Shown here piece after piece: positions 4,473-14,598 of a stretch of 14,641 nt of DNA; within the stretch, counting starts at the first letter, position 1, and each line of letters begins with the position of its first letter. A model generated the notes under the pieces. The model saw nothing but the letters and a program-made list of their open reading frames with translations, did no database searches and was not told where the DNA came from. Made by a program: the position numbers and the translations under genes. The DNA lies in contig CAYSUS010000144.1 in the NCBI GenBank assembly GCA_964434165.1, positions 1-14,641 of the forward strand, in the 5' to 3' direction. Source of the DNA: CAYSUS01 sp964434165. GTDB taxonomy: Bacteria > Planctomycetota > Planctomycetia > Pirellulales > Thermoguttaceae.

Positions 4473-5678
4473 GTGCCGATGGAGCGAGTCGATCCCGCCC
4501 TGGCCGAGTTCGACGTCCGCACGGACGAGATCCTCATCAACATGGGCCCCCAGCACCCGAGCACGCACGGGGTGCTCCGCGTCGTGCTGCGGACCGACGG
4601 CGAGGTCGTGATCGACGCTGTGCCGCACATCGGCTACCTCCACCGCTGCGCGGAGAAGATCGGCGAGCAGCTCACGCCCCGGCAGTGGATCGGCTACACC
4701 GACCGCATGGACTACCTGGCCGGGATGAACATGAACCTCGGCTGGGCCCTCGTGGTCGAGAAGCTCCTGGGCATGGACGTGCCCGAGAAGGCCCGGCACC
4801 TGCGCGTGATCATCGCCGAGCTCAACCGCATCGCCAGCCACCTCGTGGCGGCCGGCACCTACGGGCTGGACCTGGGGAGTTTCACCCCGTTCATGTACTG
4901 CTTCCGCGAGCGGGAGAAGATCCTCGACCTGTTCGAGGACGTGTGCGGGGCGCGGCTCACGTACAGCTACATCACGGTGGGCGGCGTGTCGGCCGACCTG
5001 CCCGACGGATGGATCGCCAGGTGCGAGCGGTTCCTCGACGAGTTGGAGCCGGTCATCGACGACCTGCACACCCTCTTGACGGTCAACGAGATCTTCGTGC
5101 GGCGCTCGGCCGGAATCGGCGTGATGTCGGCCGAGACGGCCATCGACTACGGCTGCACCGGCCCCGTGCTCCGCGGCAGCGGCCTGGCCTGGGACCTCCG
5201 CCGCCACGGCGAGCCGATCTGCACGCGGATGTACGACGACTACCGGTTCGAGATCATCGCCCAGACCGACGGGCAGTATCCGCAGGACCACGATTACCCG
5301 CCCGTTCCTCCCTCGGCCGTTCTGGGCGATAGCTGGCACCGCTTCTACGTGCGGATGCTCGAGGTCGTGCAGTCGGTGGAACTCGTGCGCCAGGGGCTGG
5401 ACAAGTACCACAAGGCCTCCGGCTCGATCGGCGAGCCGATCAAGATCACGCAGAAGCTGCCCCCGGGCGAGGCCTATCTGGAGACCGAGGCCCCCAAGGG
5501 CCAGATGGGCTTCCTGATCGTCAGCGACGGCACGGCCGTGCCGTGGCGCGTGCGGGCACGAAGCAGCAGCTTTTCCAACCTCTCGGTGATGGCCGAGCTC
5601 TGCCGCGGCCACCTCGTGGCCGACGTCCCCGCGATCCTCGGCTCGCTCGACATCGTGCTGGGGGAAGTGGACCGGTAG
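4473..5678 (+). CDS. nuoD: NADH-quinone oxidoreductase subunit D (quinone-binding)
   Basis: NuoD is the 49-kDa-type subunit that, with NuoB, forms the ubiquinone or menaquinone headgroup site; the family derives from NiFe-hydrogenase large subunits. It has the loop GPQHPSTHGVLR (25-36), with His32 matching the quinone-ligating His. Tyr81 in YTDRMDYLAGMN matches the quinone-ligating Tyr. Other intact blocks are AELNRIASHL, RRSAGIGVMS, RGSGLAWDLR and the C-terminus LGSLDIVLGEVDR. Length is 401 aa, normal. The start is GTG4473, five bases after GGGGAGA; ATG4479, two codons later, is an alternative. No hydrogenase Cys ligands are expected or seen. NuoB, its essential partner, is not in the window. 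Confidence 0.97.
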   Translation: MPMERVDPALAEFDVRTDEILINMGPQHPSTHGVLRVVLRTDGEVVIDAVPHIGYLHRCAEKIGEQLTPRQWIGYTDRMDYLAGMNMNLGWALVVEKLLGMDVPEKARHLRVIIAELNRIASHLVAAGTYGLDLGSFTPFMYCFREREKILDLFEDVCGARLTYSYITVGGVSADLPDGWIARCERFLDELEPVIDDLHTLLTVNEIFVRRSAGIGVMSAETAIDYGCTGPVLRGSGLAWDLRRHGEPICTRMYDDYRFEIIAQTDGQYPQDHDYPPVPPSAVLGDSWHRFYVRMLEVVQSVELVRQGLDKYHKASGSIGEPIKITQKLPPGEAYLETEAPKGQMGFLIVSDGTAVPWRVRARSSSFSNLSVMAELCRGHLVADVPAILGSLDIVLGEVDR

Positions 5679-5693
5679 GGAAGGTGGAAGGGC

Positions 5694-5735
5694 GAATGAC
5701 GGAATGCAAATGTCGAATGCCGATTGATGAATGAC
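5694..5735 (+). repeat. Degenerate tandem heptamer repeat (GAATGNC), six units
   Basis: Six consecutive 7-base units read GAATGAC, GGAATGC, AAATGTC, GAATGCC, GATTGAT, GAATGAC. It fills part of the 111-bp gap between nuoD and nuoH, exactly where nuoE, F and G sit in canonical operons. Similar GAATG/CATTC runs are dispersed in many planctomycete genomes as far as I recall. It has no coding role: the frames through it are not conserved. Confidence 0.7.
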
Positions 5736-5789
5736 GCAACGAAAGCAGCGCGCACAGCGCATTCACTAGACAGGACGGACCCCTGACCC

Positions 5790-6965
5790 GTGGCCGATCT
5801 CCTCATCCAATACGACCTGCCGGCCTGGCTGGCACATGCCGCGGTGGCGCTGGTCCAGTGCCTGCTGCTGTTGACGCTGGTGATGCTCGCGCCGGCGGTG
5901 TCGAACTGGATGGAGCGCAAGATCTCGGCCCGGATCCAGGACCGCCTCGGTCCCACGCGCACGGGCGGGCGGTTCGGGTGGCTCCAGTCGCCGGCCGACG
6001 GGCTGAAGCTCTTGATGAAGGAGGACATCATCCCGTCGGGGGCCGATCCCCTGCTGTTCCGCCTGGCCCCCTACCTGGGCTTCTGCGCGGCCTTCTGCGT
6101 GTTCATCGCGCTGCCGGTCTCCGACGGCTGGGTGGCCCAGCCCTTGAATTCGGCGGTGTTCTTCATCCTCGCGGTGGCCGGGCTGGAGGTCTTCGGCGTG
6201 ATCCTCGCCGGGTACGGCTCCGGCTCGAAGTGGTCGCTGTTCGGGGCCATGCGCGAGGCCGCCCAGGTGATCAGCTACGAGGTGCCGCTGGCCATGTGCG
6301 TCGTCGTGCCCGTGCTGGTGGCCGGCACCATGGACCTGGTCGAGATCGGCAACATGCAGGCCGGCTGGTTCGTCCACTGGCTGATCTTCCACGACCCGTT
6401 CACGTTCGTCACCTTCTGGGTGTATTTCGCCTGCGCGGTGGCCAGCGTGAACCGCGCGCCGTTCGACCTGGCCGAGGCCGAGAGCGAGCTGGTCGCCGGG
6501 TTCATGACCGAGTACAGCGGCTTTCGATGGAGCATCTTCTTCATGGCCGAGTACGGCTCGATGCTGGCGGTCAGCGGGCTGGCGGCGATCCTCTTCTTCG
6601 GCGGCTGGCACGGCCCGATCCCGATCGGGAGCCTGCTGGGGCTGGTGCCGGAGAACGGCGCGGTGCCGGGGTTTCTCGGCAACCTCCTGGGTCTGGCCAA
6701 CTTCCTGCTGAAGGCCACGCTCGGCGTGACCGTGATGATGTGGGCCCGCTGGACGCTGCCGCGGCTGCGCATCGACCAGGTGATGGCCATGTGCTGGAAG
6801 TACTGCGTGCCGATCGCCGCGGCCATGCTCGTGGGGGCGACGGTGTGGACCTACGCCCTGCCCGGCGGTCTGGGGCTGTGGGGCCGGCCGGCCGCGGCCG
6901 CGCCGGGGGAAGAGGCCCCGCGGCACGTCGCGGCCTCGCCGGCCGACGCGGAAGGAGGTGCCTGA
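5790..6965 (+). CDS. nuoH: NADH-quinone oxidoreductase subunit H
   Basis: NuoH is the eight-or-more-helix membrane subunit that closes the quinone chamber and couples quinone reduction to the proton path. Conserved blocks are MERKISARIQDRLGPTRTG (41-59), GLKLLMKEDIIP (71-82), MREAAQVISYEVPL (154-167), APFDLAEAESELVAGFMTEY (223-242) and LPRLRIDQVM near the end. Length is 391 aa; a hydrophilic tail of about 30 residues, rich in Ala and Pro, extends past the last helix. GTG5790 is the only reasonable start, as a TGA lies two codons upstream; the Shine-Dalgarno site is weak. The neighbouring nuoJ starts two bases after the stop, with nuoI absent from between them. Confidence 0.96.
   Translation: MADLLIQYDLPAWLAHAAVALVQCLLLLTLVMLAPAVSNWMERKISARIQDRLGPTRTGGRFGWLQSPADGLKLLMKEDIIPSGADPLLFRLAPYLGFCAAFCVFIALPVSDGWVAQPLNSAVFFILAVAGLEVFGVILAGYGSGSKWSLFGAMREAAQVISYEVPLAMCVVVPVLVAGTMDLVEIGNMQAGWFVHWLIFHDPFTFVTFWVYFACAVASVNRAPFDLAEAESELVAGFMTEYSGFRWSIFFMAEYGSMLAVSGLAAILFFGGWHGPIPIGSLLGLVPENGAVPGFLGNLLGLANFLLKATLGVTVMMWARWTLPRLRIDQVMAMCWKYCVPIAAAMLVGATVWTYALPGGLGLWGRPAAAAPGEEAPRHVAASPADAEGGA
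6952..6960 (+). promoter_or_regulatory. Strong Shine-Dalgarno site of nuoJ
   Basis: AAGGAGGTG is the complement of the 16S rRNA 3' end, seven bases before GTG6968. It lies inside the last codons of nuoH and fixes the nuoJ start. It is the strongest ribosome binding site in the operon. Confidence 0.75.
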
Positions 6966-6967
6966 CC

Positions 6968-7627
6968 GTGGACGCGATCAACTGGCATTCGTTCTTCTTC
7001 CTCCTGTACGGACTGGCGGCCTGCGTCTTCGCCGTGGCCCTCGTGGTCTCGGAGAACATCGTGCGCATGGCCTTCTACCTGGTGCTTTCGCTGGGGTCGG
7101 TCGCCGGGCTGTTCTTCCTGGCCGGGGCCGATTTCGTGGGCGCGCTCCAGCTCATGATCTACGTGGGCGGCACGCTCGTCCTCCTCGTCTTCGGCGTCAT
7201 GCTCACCGGACAGGCGCCGCTCGCCAGTCTGCGCACGGGCGGGGGACAATGGGTCCTGGCGACGATCGTCGGCGGATCGCTGCTGGCCGTGCTCCTCCAG
7301 GCGGCGTTCAGCGTGAGCGACTGGAGGCAGGCGCCCGTGTCCGAGGCGCAGGGCCGGCCCGAGACGGCCACGCCGCTGGGCCTGGGCATGCTCGGCGTGC
7401 GCGTGGACCAGGTCGGCGAGGAGGATCCGGTCAAGCGCGGCGGCATGGCCGGCTACCTCCTGCCGTTCGAGATCGTCTCGGTCCACTTGCTGGTGGTGCT
7501 GGTGGGTGCGGCCTTCCTGGCCCGGGCCAGGCGCAAAGCAGCGGCCCAAGCCCGCCGCGCGGCGGGAACTGGCGAACCTGGCAAACCTGGTCCCCACGCT
7601 CCGCGTGGAAACCGGCCTGAGGAGTGA
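6968..7627 (+). CDS. nuoJ: NADH-quinone oxidoreductase subunit J, tail containing a REP-like palindrome
   Basis: NuoJ (219 aa) is a five-helix membrane subunit; its third helix contains the pi-bulge region that gates proton transfer. TM1-3 read FFFLLYGLAACVFAVALVV (9-27), IVRMAFYLVLSLGSVAGLFF (31-50) and FVGALQLMIYVGGTLVLLVFG (57-76, with conserved Tyr65). TM4 is at about 96-114. TM5 is LPFEIVSVHLLVVLVGAAFLA (165-185). The GTG start is set by a near-perfect AAGGAGGTG (6952-6960) inside the end of nuoH. Residues about 187-219 are a charged Arg/Ala/Gly/Pro tail not typical of the family; residues 208-216 are encoded by a dispersed palindrome. nuoK follows after three bases. Confidence 0.94.
   Translation: MDAINWHSFFFLLYGLAACVFAVALVVSENIVRMAFYLVLSLGSVAGLFFLAGADFVGALQLMIYVGGTLVLLVFGVMLTGQAPLASLRTGGGQWVLATIVGGSLLAVLLQAAFSVSDWRQAPVSEAQGRPETATPLGLGMLGVRVDQVGEEDPVKRGGMAGYLLPFEIVSVHLLVVLVGAAFLARARRKAAAQARRAAGTGEPGKPGPHAPRGNRPEE
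7589..7613. repeat. REP-like palindrome within the nuoJ 3' end
   Basis: Arms 7589-7599 and 7603-7613 pair around a TCC loop: the inner CCACGC/GCGTGG is perfect, two positions mismatch, and the outer GGT/ACC pairs. It resembles the dispersed CCCACGCTCCGCGTGGG palindrome that I recall from many bacterial genomes. Here it is translated as part of the NuoJ tail. Confidence 0.6.
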
Positions 7628-7630
7628 CCC

Positions 7631-7975
7631 ATGGATCTGCTGACTCAGCCCGTCGGCGTCTCCCACTACCTGGTCGTCGGGGCCGTGCTGTTCACCTGCG
7701 GCGCGGTCGCGATGGCCACCAAGCGAAACGCCCTCGGCGTGTTGATGGGAATCGAGCTGGTGCTCAACGGGGCCAACCTGAACTTCGTGGCCTTCGGCAG
7801 CCAGTACTTGCGCGCGGACGGCGCCTATGCGATCGGGCTGGACGGCCAGTTGATCGCCCTGTTCGTGATCGTGCTCGCCGCGGCCGAGGCCGCCACGGCC
7901 CTGGCCATCGCGCTGAGCTACTACAATACCCACGCCACGATCGACGTGGACCAGGCGGACGAGCTGAAGGGTTAG
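7631..7975 (+). CDS. nuoK: NADH-quinone oxidoreductase subunit K
   Basis: NuoK (114 aa) is a three-helix MrpC-like membrane subunit in the proton pathway between NuoH and the antiporter subunits. TM1 is about 13-29. TM2, GVLMGIELVLNGANLNFVAF (36-55), carries conserved Glu42. TM3, GQLIALFVIVLAAAEAATAL (72-91), carries conserved Glu86; these match the two essential buried Glu residues (Glu36 and Glu72 in the E. coli protein). The tail SYYNTHATIDVDQADELKG is family-like. ATG7631 has GAGGAG six bases upstream, overlapping the nuoJ stop region, so J and K are probably coupled. Confidence 0.97.
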   Translation: MDLLTQPVGVSHYLVVGAVLFTCGAVAMATKRNALGVLMGIELVLNGANLNFVAFGSQYLRADGAYAIGLDGQLIALFVIVLAAAEAATALAIALSYYNTHATIDVDQADELKG

Positions 7976-8036
7976 TACCATTCCCCGTCGGGCCCGGCCG
8001 CGAAATCCGAGCCGGCCCCGGCTTGCAGTCGAACCT

Positions 8037-10442
<2,406 letters not shown>

Positions 10443-10483
10443 AAGAAAAGACCCGAATCCCTGAATCGCAGGGCTGACTCACC

Positions 10484-12430
10484 ATGTTCTTCTCCAGCGT
10501 CCCCGACAGCACGCTGCTCCTGACCGCGATCGTCTTTCTCCCGGCGCTCGTCGGGTTGGCGATCTGCTTCCTGCCCCGGCGCCTGGAAGCGGCGATCAAG
10601 TGGCTGGCCCTTGCAGCGACGGTCGCCGTGCTCGGCCTGACCGTGTACGTGGCGATTCCCCGAGCGATCGACGGCGACGCGCCCCGCTTCGCCCTGCACT
10701 GCAGCCAGATGCAGATGGCGCACAGCCTCCGCTGGATCCCGTCGTTCGACATCTACTACTTCCTCGGCATCGACGGGATCAGCTTCCCGCTCGTGCTCCT
10801 GACCGCCTTCCTCAGCGTGCTGGCCATGGGGGCGAGCTGGAAGATCGACCGCCACGTGAAGGCCTACTGCGTGCTGTTCCTCCTCCTGGAGACCGGCATG
10901 CTGGGCGTGTTCATGGCCCTCGACTTCTTCCTGTTCTACGTCTTCTGGGAGGTGATGCTGCTGCCGATGTACTTCCTCATCGGCGTGTGGGGCGGGCCGC
11001 GCCGCGAGTACGCCGCCATCAAGTTCTTCCTGTTCACGCTGGTGGGCAGCGTGCTGATGCTCGTCGCGCTTCTGATGCTCTACTTCGCCAGCGATCTGCG
11101 CACCCTCGACCAGACGCAGCTCGCCGCCTGCCGCGTCACCGAGGACCCCGAGATCCTCGCCGAGTACCGCTCTCCCGGCGGGCCCATGCACACCTTCAAC
11201 CTGATGGCGCTGGCCGAGATGGGCCAGCTCCGGGATATGGGCGTCCAGGAGCCGCCGCGGCCGGGCATCGATTCCCCCTTCGACCGCGAGCTGCTCTGGG
11301 GCCGCTCGATCCAGTGGTGGGCGTTCCTGCTGCTGCTGGCCGGCTTCCTCGTCAAGGTCCCCTCGGTGCCGATCCACACCTGGCTGCCCGACGCCCACGT
11401 CGAGGCCCCCACCCCCATCTCCATGATCCTGGCCGGCGTGCTCCTGAAGATGGGCGGCTACGGGATCATCCGCATCTGCTATCCCGTGTGTCCCGACGGC
11501 GGCTACGAGCTGGCCTGGCTCGTCTGCGCGCTGGGCACCGTGAGCATGGTTTACGGCGCGTTTGCGGCCATGGCCCAGAAGGACTTCAAGCGCCTCGTGG
11601 CCTACAGCTCGGTCAGCCACATGGGCTACGTCGTGCTGGGCCTGGGCGTGTGGAGCGCCACGGCCGACTACATGTACGCGAGCGACTACTGGAAGCTGGG
11701 CATGAACGGGGCCATGTTCCAGATGATCGCCCACGGCATCAGCTCGGCCGGCATGTTCTTCCTGGTGGGCGTGATCTACGACCGCGTGCACCACCGCGAC
11801 CTCGACCGCTTTGGCGGGCTGATGAACCGGATGCCGCTGTTCGGCGCCGTCTCGATCGTGATCTTCTTCGCCGCCATGGGTCTGCCCGGACTGTGCGGGT
11901 TCATCGGCGAGGTGCTCGTCGTCCTCTCCGTGTGGAACTACAGCACCGCGCTGGCCGTGATCGCCGCCTCGGTGGTGATCCTCACCGCCGGCTACATCCT
12001 CTGGACCGTGCAGCGGGTTTACCTGGGACCGGAGTACCGGGGGCCCCATGGCGAGGCCATCACGCGCATGAGCCTCCGCGAGACGCTCATCGCCGCGCCC
12101 CTGGTGGCCCTGGCCGTGCTGTTGGGCGTCTATCCGCAGGCCGTGTTCAACTACATGGACCACAGCGTGAACAAGACGGTCGAGGACCTGGCCATCTGGA
12201 CCGAACACGTGAAAGCCCCGCGCCGGGAGCAGAGCTCGAACCAGGTCGTCGAGGGTGCCACGGCTGGCTTGTCCAGCAGGGCGTCAGCACCACGTGAGGG
12301 ACCGGTCTCATCGCGAGGGGCGGGAGGCACTGCTGGACAGGCCAGCCGTGGCACCCCCTCCGCAGAACGCACCCGCAGGGGCACACGACCCGATCGTCTG
12401 GCCCAAGCCGATTTGCAGGAGCAGCCGTGA
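10484..12430 (+). CDS. nuoM: NADH-quinone oxidoreductase subunit M with loop insertion and repeat-encoded tail
   Basis: NuoM is the middle antiporter-like proton pump. Core blocks are YFLGIDGISFPLVLLTAFLS (92-111), FWEVMLLPMYFLIGVWG (154-170, Glu156) and KVPSVPIHTWLPDAHVEAPT (291-310, Lys291). QKDFKRLVAYSSVSHMGYVV and LPGLCGFIGE follow. At 648 aa it exceeds the usual 490-530. Two additions explain this. A hydrophilic loop at about 203-275 makes Glu156-Lys291 135 apart, against 90 in E. coli. A non-conserved tail runs from about residue 577, of which residues 590-624 come from an inverted-repeat element (12253-12356). The stop TGA overlaps the nuoN GTG by four bases. The only Shine-Dalgarno candidate, CAGGG (10469-10473), lies in a small CCCTG/CAGGG hairpin. 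Confidence 0.95.
   Translation: MFFSSVPDSTLLLTAIVFLPALVGLAICFLPRRLEAAIKWLALAATVAVLGLTVYVAIPRAIDGDAPRFALHCSQMQMAHSLRWIPSFDIYYFLGIDGISFPLVLLTAFLSVLAMGASWKIDRHVKAYCVLFLLLETGMLGVFMALDFFLFYVFWEVMLLPMYFLIGVWGGPRREYAAIKFFLFTLVGSVLMLVALLMLYFASDLRTLDQTQLAACRVTEDPEILAEYRSPGGPMHTFNLMALAEMGQLRDMGVQEPPRPGIDSPFDRELLWGRSIQWWAFLLLLAGFLVKVPSVPIHTWLPDAHVEAPTPISMILAGVLLKMGGYGIIRICYPVCPDGGYELAWLVCALGTVSMVYGAFAAMAQKDFKRLVAYSSVSHMGYVVLGLGVWSATADYMYASDYWKLGMNGAMFQMIAHGISSAGMFFLVGVIYDRVHHRDLDRFGGLMNRMPLFGAVSIVIFFAAMGLPGLCGFIGEVLVVLSVWNYSTALAVIAASVVILTAGYILWTVQRVYLGPEYRGPHGEAITRMSLRETLIAAPLVALAVLLGVYPQAVFNYMDHSVNKTVEDLAIWTEHVKAPRREQSSNQVVEGATAGLSSRASAPREGPVSSRGAGGTAGQASRGTPSAERTRRGTRPDRLAQADLQEQP
12253..12356. repeat. 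104-bp element with 27-bp inverted arms inside the nuoM 3' end (MITE or REP-like)
   Basis: Left arm 12253-12279 begins GGGTGCCACGGCTGGC and ends TCCAGCAG; right arm 12330-12356 is its reverse complement with one mismatch (26 of 27). The 50-bp middle carries an ACCGGT palindrome. No transposase, and I see no target-site duplication. I recall GGCTGGCTTGTCCAGCA-type repeats as common in planctomycete genomes. It is in frame with nuoM and free of stop codons in that frame. Confidence 0.8.
12417..12430 (+). promoter_or_regulatory. nuoN Shine-Dalgarno and GTGA stop/start overlap
   Basis: AGGAG (12417-12421) is five bases before GTG12427. The nuoM stop TGA (12428-12430) overlaps this start as GTGA, an arrangement typical of translational reinitiation. 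Because of it, the repeat-encoded tail of NuoM delivers ribosomes directly to nuoN. Confidence 0.65.
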
Positions 12431-14121
12431 CCTTCTCGGAACTGCTTCGAGGCCTGATCGACGACACGGTCGGCACCACCGAGTGGGCCGGCTCGCTGTG
12501 GGCCTTTCGGCCCGAGCTGACCGTGTGCGCGACGATCGTGCTCCTGCTCCTGGCACGCATGCTCTTTCCGCGGTGGAGGAACGGGCCGTTCTTCGTCACG
12601 GCGGCGGGCCTGGCGACGGCGCTCAGTGCGCTGGCCTCGGCCGGCCTGCCCGAAGTGGCCCGACCGGTCTTCACGGGGCTACTCGTCTTCGATGCCTTCT
12701 CGGTCTTCATGCGCGGGCTGGTGATCCTGGCCACGCTGCTGATCGTCAGCTTCACGCAGACGTCGGGCGTGCCCGACGACCAGGACGCCACCGAGTTCTA
12801 CGTGCTCCTTCTGGGCGCCCTGGTGGGCATGTGCCTGATGGTCTCGGCCAGCCACCTGGTCATCGTCTTCATGGGCGTGGAAATGGCCAGCGTGCCGTCC
12901 TACATCCTCGCGGGGTTGCTGCGCGGGCGGCGTCCGTCGAGCGAGGCGTCGCTGAAATTCGCCGTGTACGGGGCGGGCACGGCCGGCGTGATGCTCTACG
13001 GATTGAGCCTCCTGGCCGGGGCGCTGGGCTCGGCCCACCTGCCGACCATGGCCGTGCGCCTGGCCGAGATGATGCCCGGCATGCCGCTGGCGGAGATGGG
13101 CGCCGAGCGCACGATGATCCTCGTGCTCGGCGGGATCATGCTCATGGTGGGGCTGGCCTTCAAGCTCTCGGCCGTGCCGTTCCACTTCTGGGCCCCCGAC
13201 GTGTTCGAGGGGGCCGCGGCCGAGGTGGCGGCGTTCCTGTCCGTGGCCTCCAAGGCGGCGGCGCTGGCCCTGCTCGTCCGCGTGTCCCTGGGACTGGGAT
13301 ACGTCGCCCCCCGATTCGATGCCGAGGTCTCGACCGGCGCGGCAACCGTGGCGGAAGAGCCGGCCCCGCCCGACGCCGGGACGGTCGAGGCCCACAACGC
13401 CTCCCCCGCAACCAGCCGCGCCGGCCTGTGCGCCGCGTTGGAGCCCGCCCGCAAGGTGATCGCCGGTCTCATTGCCCTGGTGGCCGCGGTCACCTGCACC
13501 TTCGGCAACCTCGCCGCCTACGGACAGACCAACTTGAAGCGTCTGTTGGCGTATTCCACGATCGCGCATGCCGGCTACCTGATGATGCCCGTGGCCGCGG
13601 CCGTGGCCCTGGCCGGACCCGATCCCGCCGGGGCGGCCGACGCCGTGGCCGCGCTGGCCTTCTACGCCTCGATCTACCTGTTCATGAACCTCGCCGCGTT
13701 CGCGTTCTTGGCCTTCCTCCGCAATGCGACGGGCAGCGAGCAGATCGCCTCCTGCGCCGGCCTGGTCCGCCGCTCCCCCGGCCTGAGCGTGTGCATGATC
13801 CTGGTGCTCTTCAGCCTCGTCGGGCTGCCGCCGCTGGCCGGGTTCATGGCCAAGTTCACGGCCTTTGCCGCGGTGTACGACGCCCGCCTGCTCGCCCTCT
13901 TGGCCGTGGGCGTGCTCAACACGGTGCTGAGCCTTTTCTACTACCTGCGCGTGGTCCGCGCCATGGCCATGGACGAGGGCGGCGCCGAGGCCCCGTGCAT
14001 TCCCCTCACGTCCGTGCCGGGCGCGTACCTGCTGATCGTCACCGTGCCGATCGTCGTGCTGGGCGTGTGGTGGAACGGACTGTTCCTCCTGGCCCGCGCG
14101 GCCGCCGCGCAACTGTTCTGA
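12427..14121 (+). CDS. nuoN: NADH-quinone oxidoreductase subunit N with Ala/Pro/Glu-rich loop
   Basis: NuoN is the antiporter-like proton-pumping subunit nearest the quinone module. Conserved features are VIVFMGVEMASVPSYILAGL (145-164, Glu152), AFKLSAVPFHFWAPDVFEGA (244-263, Lys246), Lys276 in the next helix, and TNLKRLLAYSTIAHAGYLMM (368-387). The late helix LPPLAGFMAKF is also present. Spacing Lys246 to Lys276 equals that of E. coli NuoN (30). At 564 aa it is somewhat long, chiefly because of a hydrophilic stretch at about 296-338, rich in Ala, Pro, Glu and Thr, between two helices. The start is GTG12427 with a good Shine-Dalgarno site. The helical protein gene follows 18 bp after the stop. 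Confidence 0.95.
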   Translation: MTFSELLRGLIDDTVGTTEWAGSLWAFRPELTVCATIVLLLLARMLFPRWRNGPFFVTAAGLATALSALASAGLPEVARPVFTGLLVFDAFSVFMRGLVILATLLIVSFTQTSGVPDDQDATEFYVLLLGALVGMCLMVSASHLVIVFMGVEMASVPSYILAGLLRGRRPSSEASLKFAVYGAGTAGVMLYGLSLLAGALGSAHLPTMAVRLAEMMPGMPLAEMGAERTMILVLGGIMLMVGLAFKLSAVPFHFWAPDVFEGAAAEVAAFLSVASKAAALALLVRVSLGLGYVAPRFDAEVSTGAATVAEEPAPPDAGTVEAHNASPATSRAGLCAALEPARKVIAGLIALVAAVTCTFGNLAAYGQTNLKRLLAYSTIAHAGYLMMPVAAAVALAGPDPAGAADAVAALAFYASIYLFMNLAAFAFLAFLRNATGSEQIASCAGLVRRSPGLSVCMILVLFSLVGLPPLAGFMAKFTAFAAVYDARLLALLAVGVLNTVLSLFYYLRVVRAMAMDEGGAEAPCIPLTSVPGAYLLIVTVPIVVLGVWWNGLFLLARAAAAQLF

Positions 14122-14139
14122 CCGCGAGGATCCCGGCCC

Positions 14140-14583
14140 ATGGCTTCGTCCCAGGCCATCGACGCGATGAACCGCATCCTGCAGAGGCTCTACCGGTCGC
14201 TGCCCGTCTATCTGGCCCAGGCCCGGCCGTGGCTCGAGCCCGGGGACGACACGGCCGACGCCCTCGAAGCGATCGCCGCGGACCAGCTTCGGCTCGCCCG
14301 GCGCGTGGTCGAGGCGATCCAGGCCGAGGGTGGGCAGCCCGACCTGGGGCGTTTCTCTTCTCAGTTTCCGGGGCTGAACGACACGGGCATGGACTACCTC
14401 CTGGAGCAGGCGATCGCGCGCCAGAAGCACGACGTCGCCGCCATCGACGCCCTGATCGACGAGCTGGCCGATGCCCCGCGCCTGCGCCTGTTGGCCGAGG
14501 AGGTGCAAGGCAACGCCAAGGGACACCTCGACAATCTCCTTGAGCTGGCCGAAAAGGCGACGGGACGAAAGGCGACAAGATAA
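14140..14583 (+). CDS. Uncharacterised all-helical protein, last gene of the nuo operon
   Basis: I do not recognise this 147-aa protein by name. It has no signal peptide or membrane segment and predicts as four helices: about 5-31 (MNRILQRLYRSLPVYLAQARPW), 38-63, 83-110 and 113-140. The helices carry scattered Glu, Asp and His (Glu89, His97, Asp98, Glu120, Glu121, His129). That layout could suit a ferritin-like bundle, but I cannot show a proper metal-binding E-x-x-H pair, so this is a weak guess. ATG14140 has GCGAGGA about nine bases upstream and starts 18 bp after nuoN, so it is surely cotranscribed. A role in complex I assembly or respiratory stress is possible from context only. A strong hairpin follows 15 bp after its stop. 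Confidence 0.8.
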   Translation: MASSQAIDAMNRILQRLYRSLPVYLAQARPWLEPGDDTADALEAIAADQLRLARRVVEAIQAEGGQPDLGRFSSQFPGLNDTGMDYLLEQAIARQKHDVAAIDALIDELADAPRLRLLAEEVQGNAKGHLDNLLELAEKATGRKATR

Positions 14584-14598
14584 CGGGCACCACACACT

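Noticed and set aside
5694..5735. CRISPR-like repeat array
   Set aside because: Units are 7 bases with no spacers; it is a degenerate microsatellite-type repeat, and no cas genes are present.
12255..14543. A 762-codon plus-strand frame overlapping nuoN out of phase
   Set aside because: Arg/Gly/Ala-rich translation typical of the wrong frame in high-GC DNA, while the nuoN frame carries all conserved motifs.
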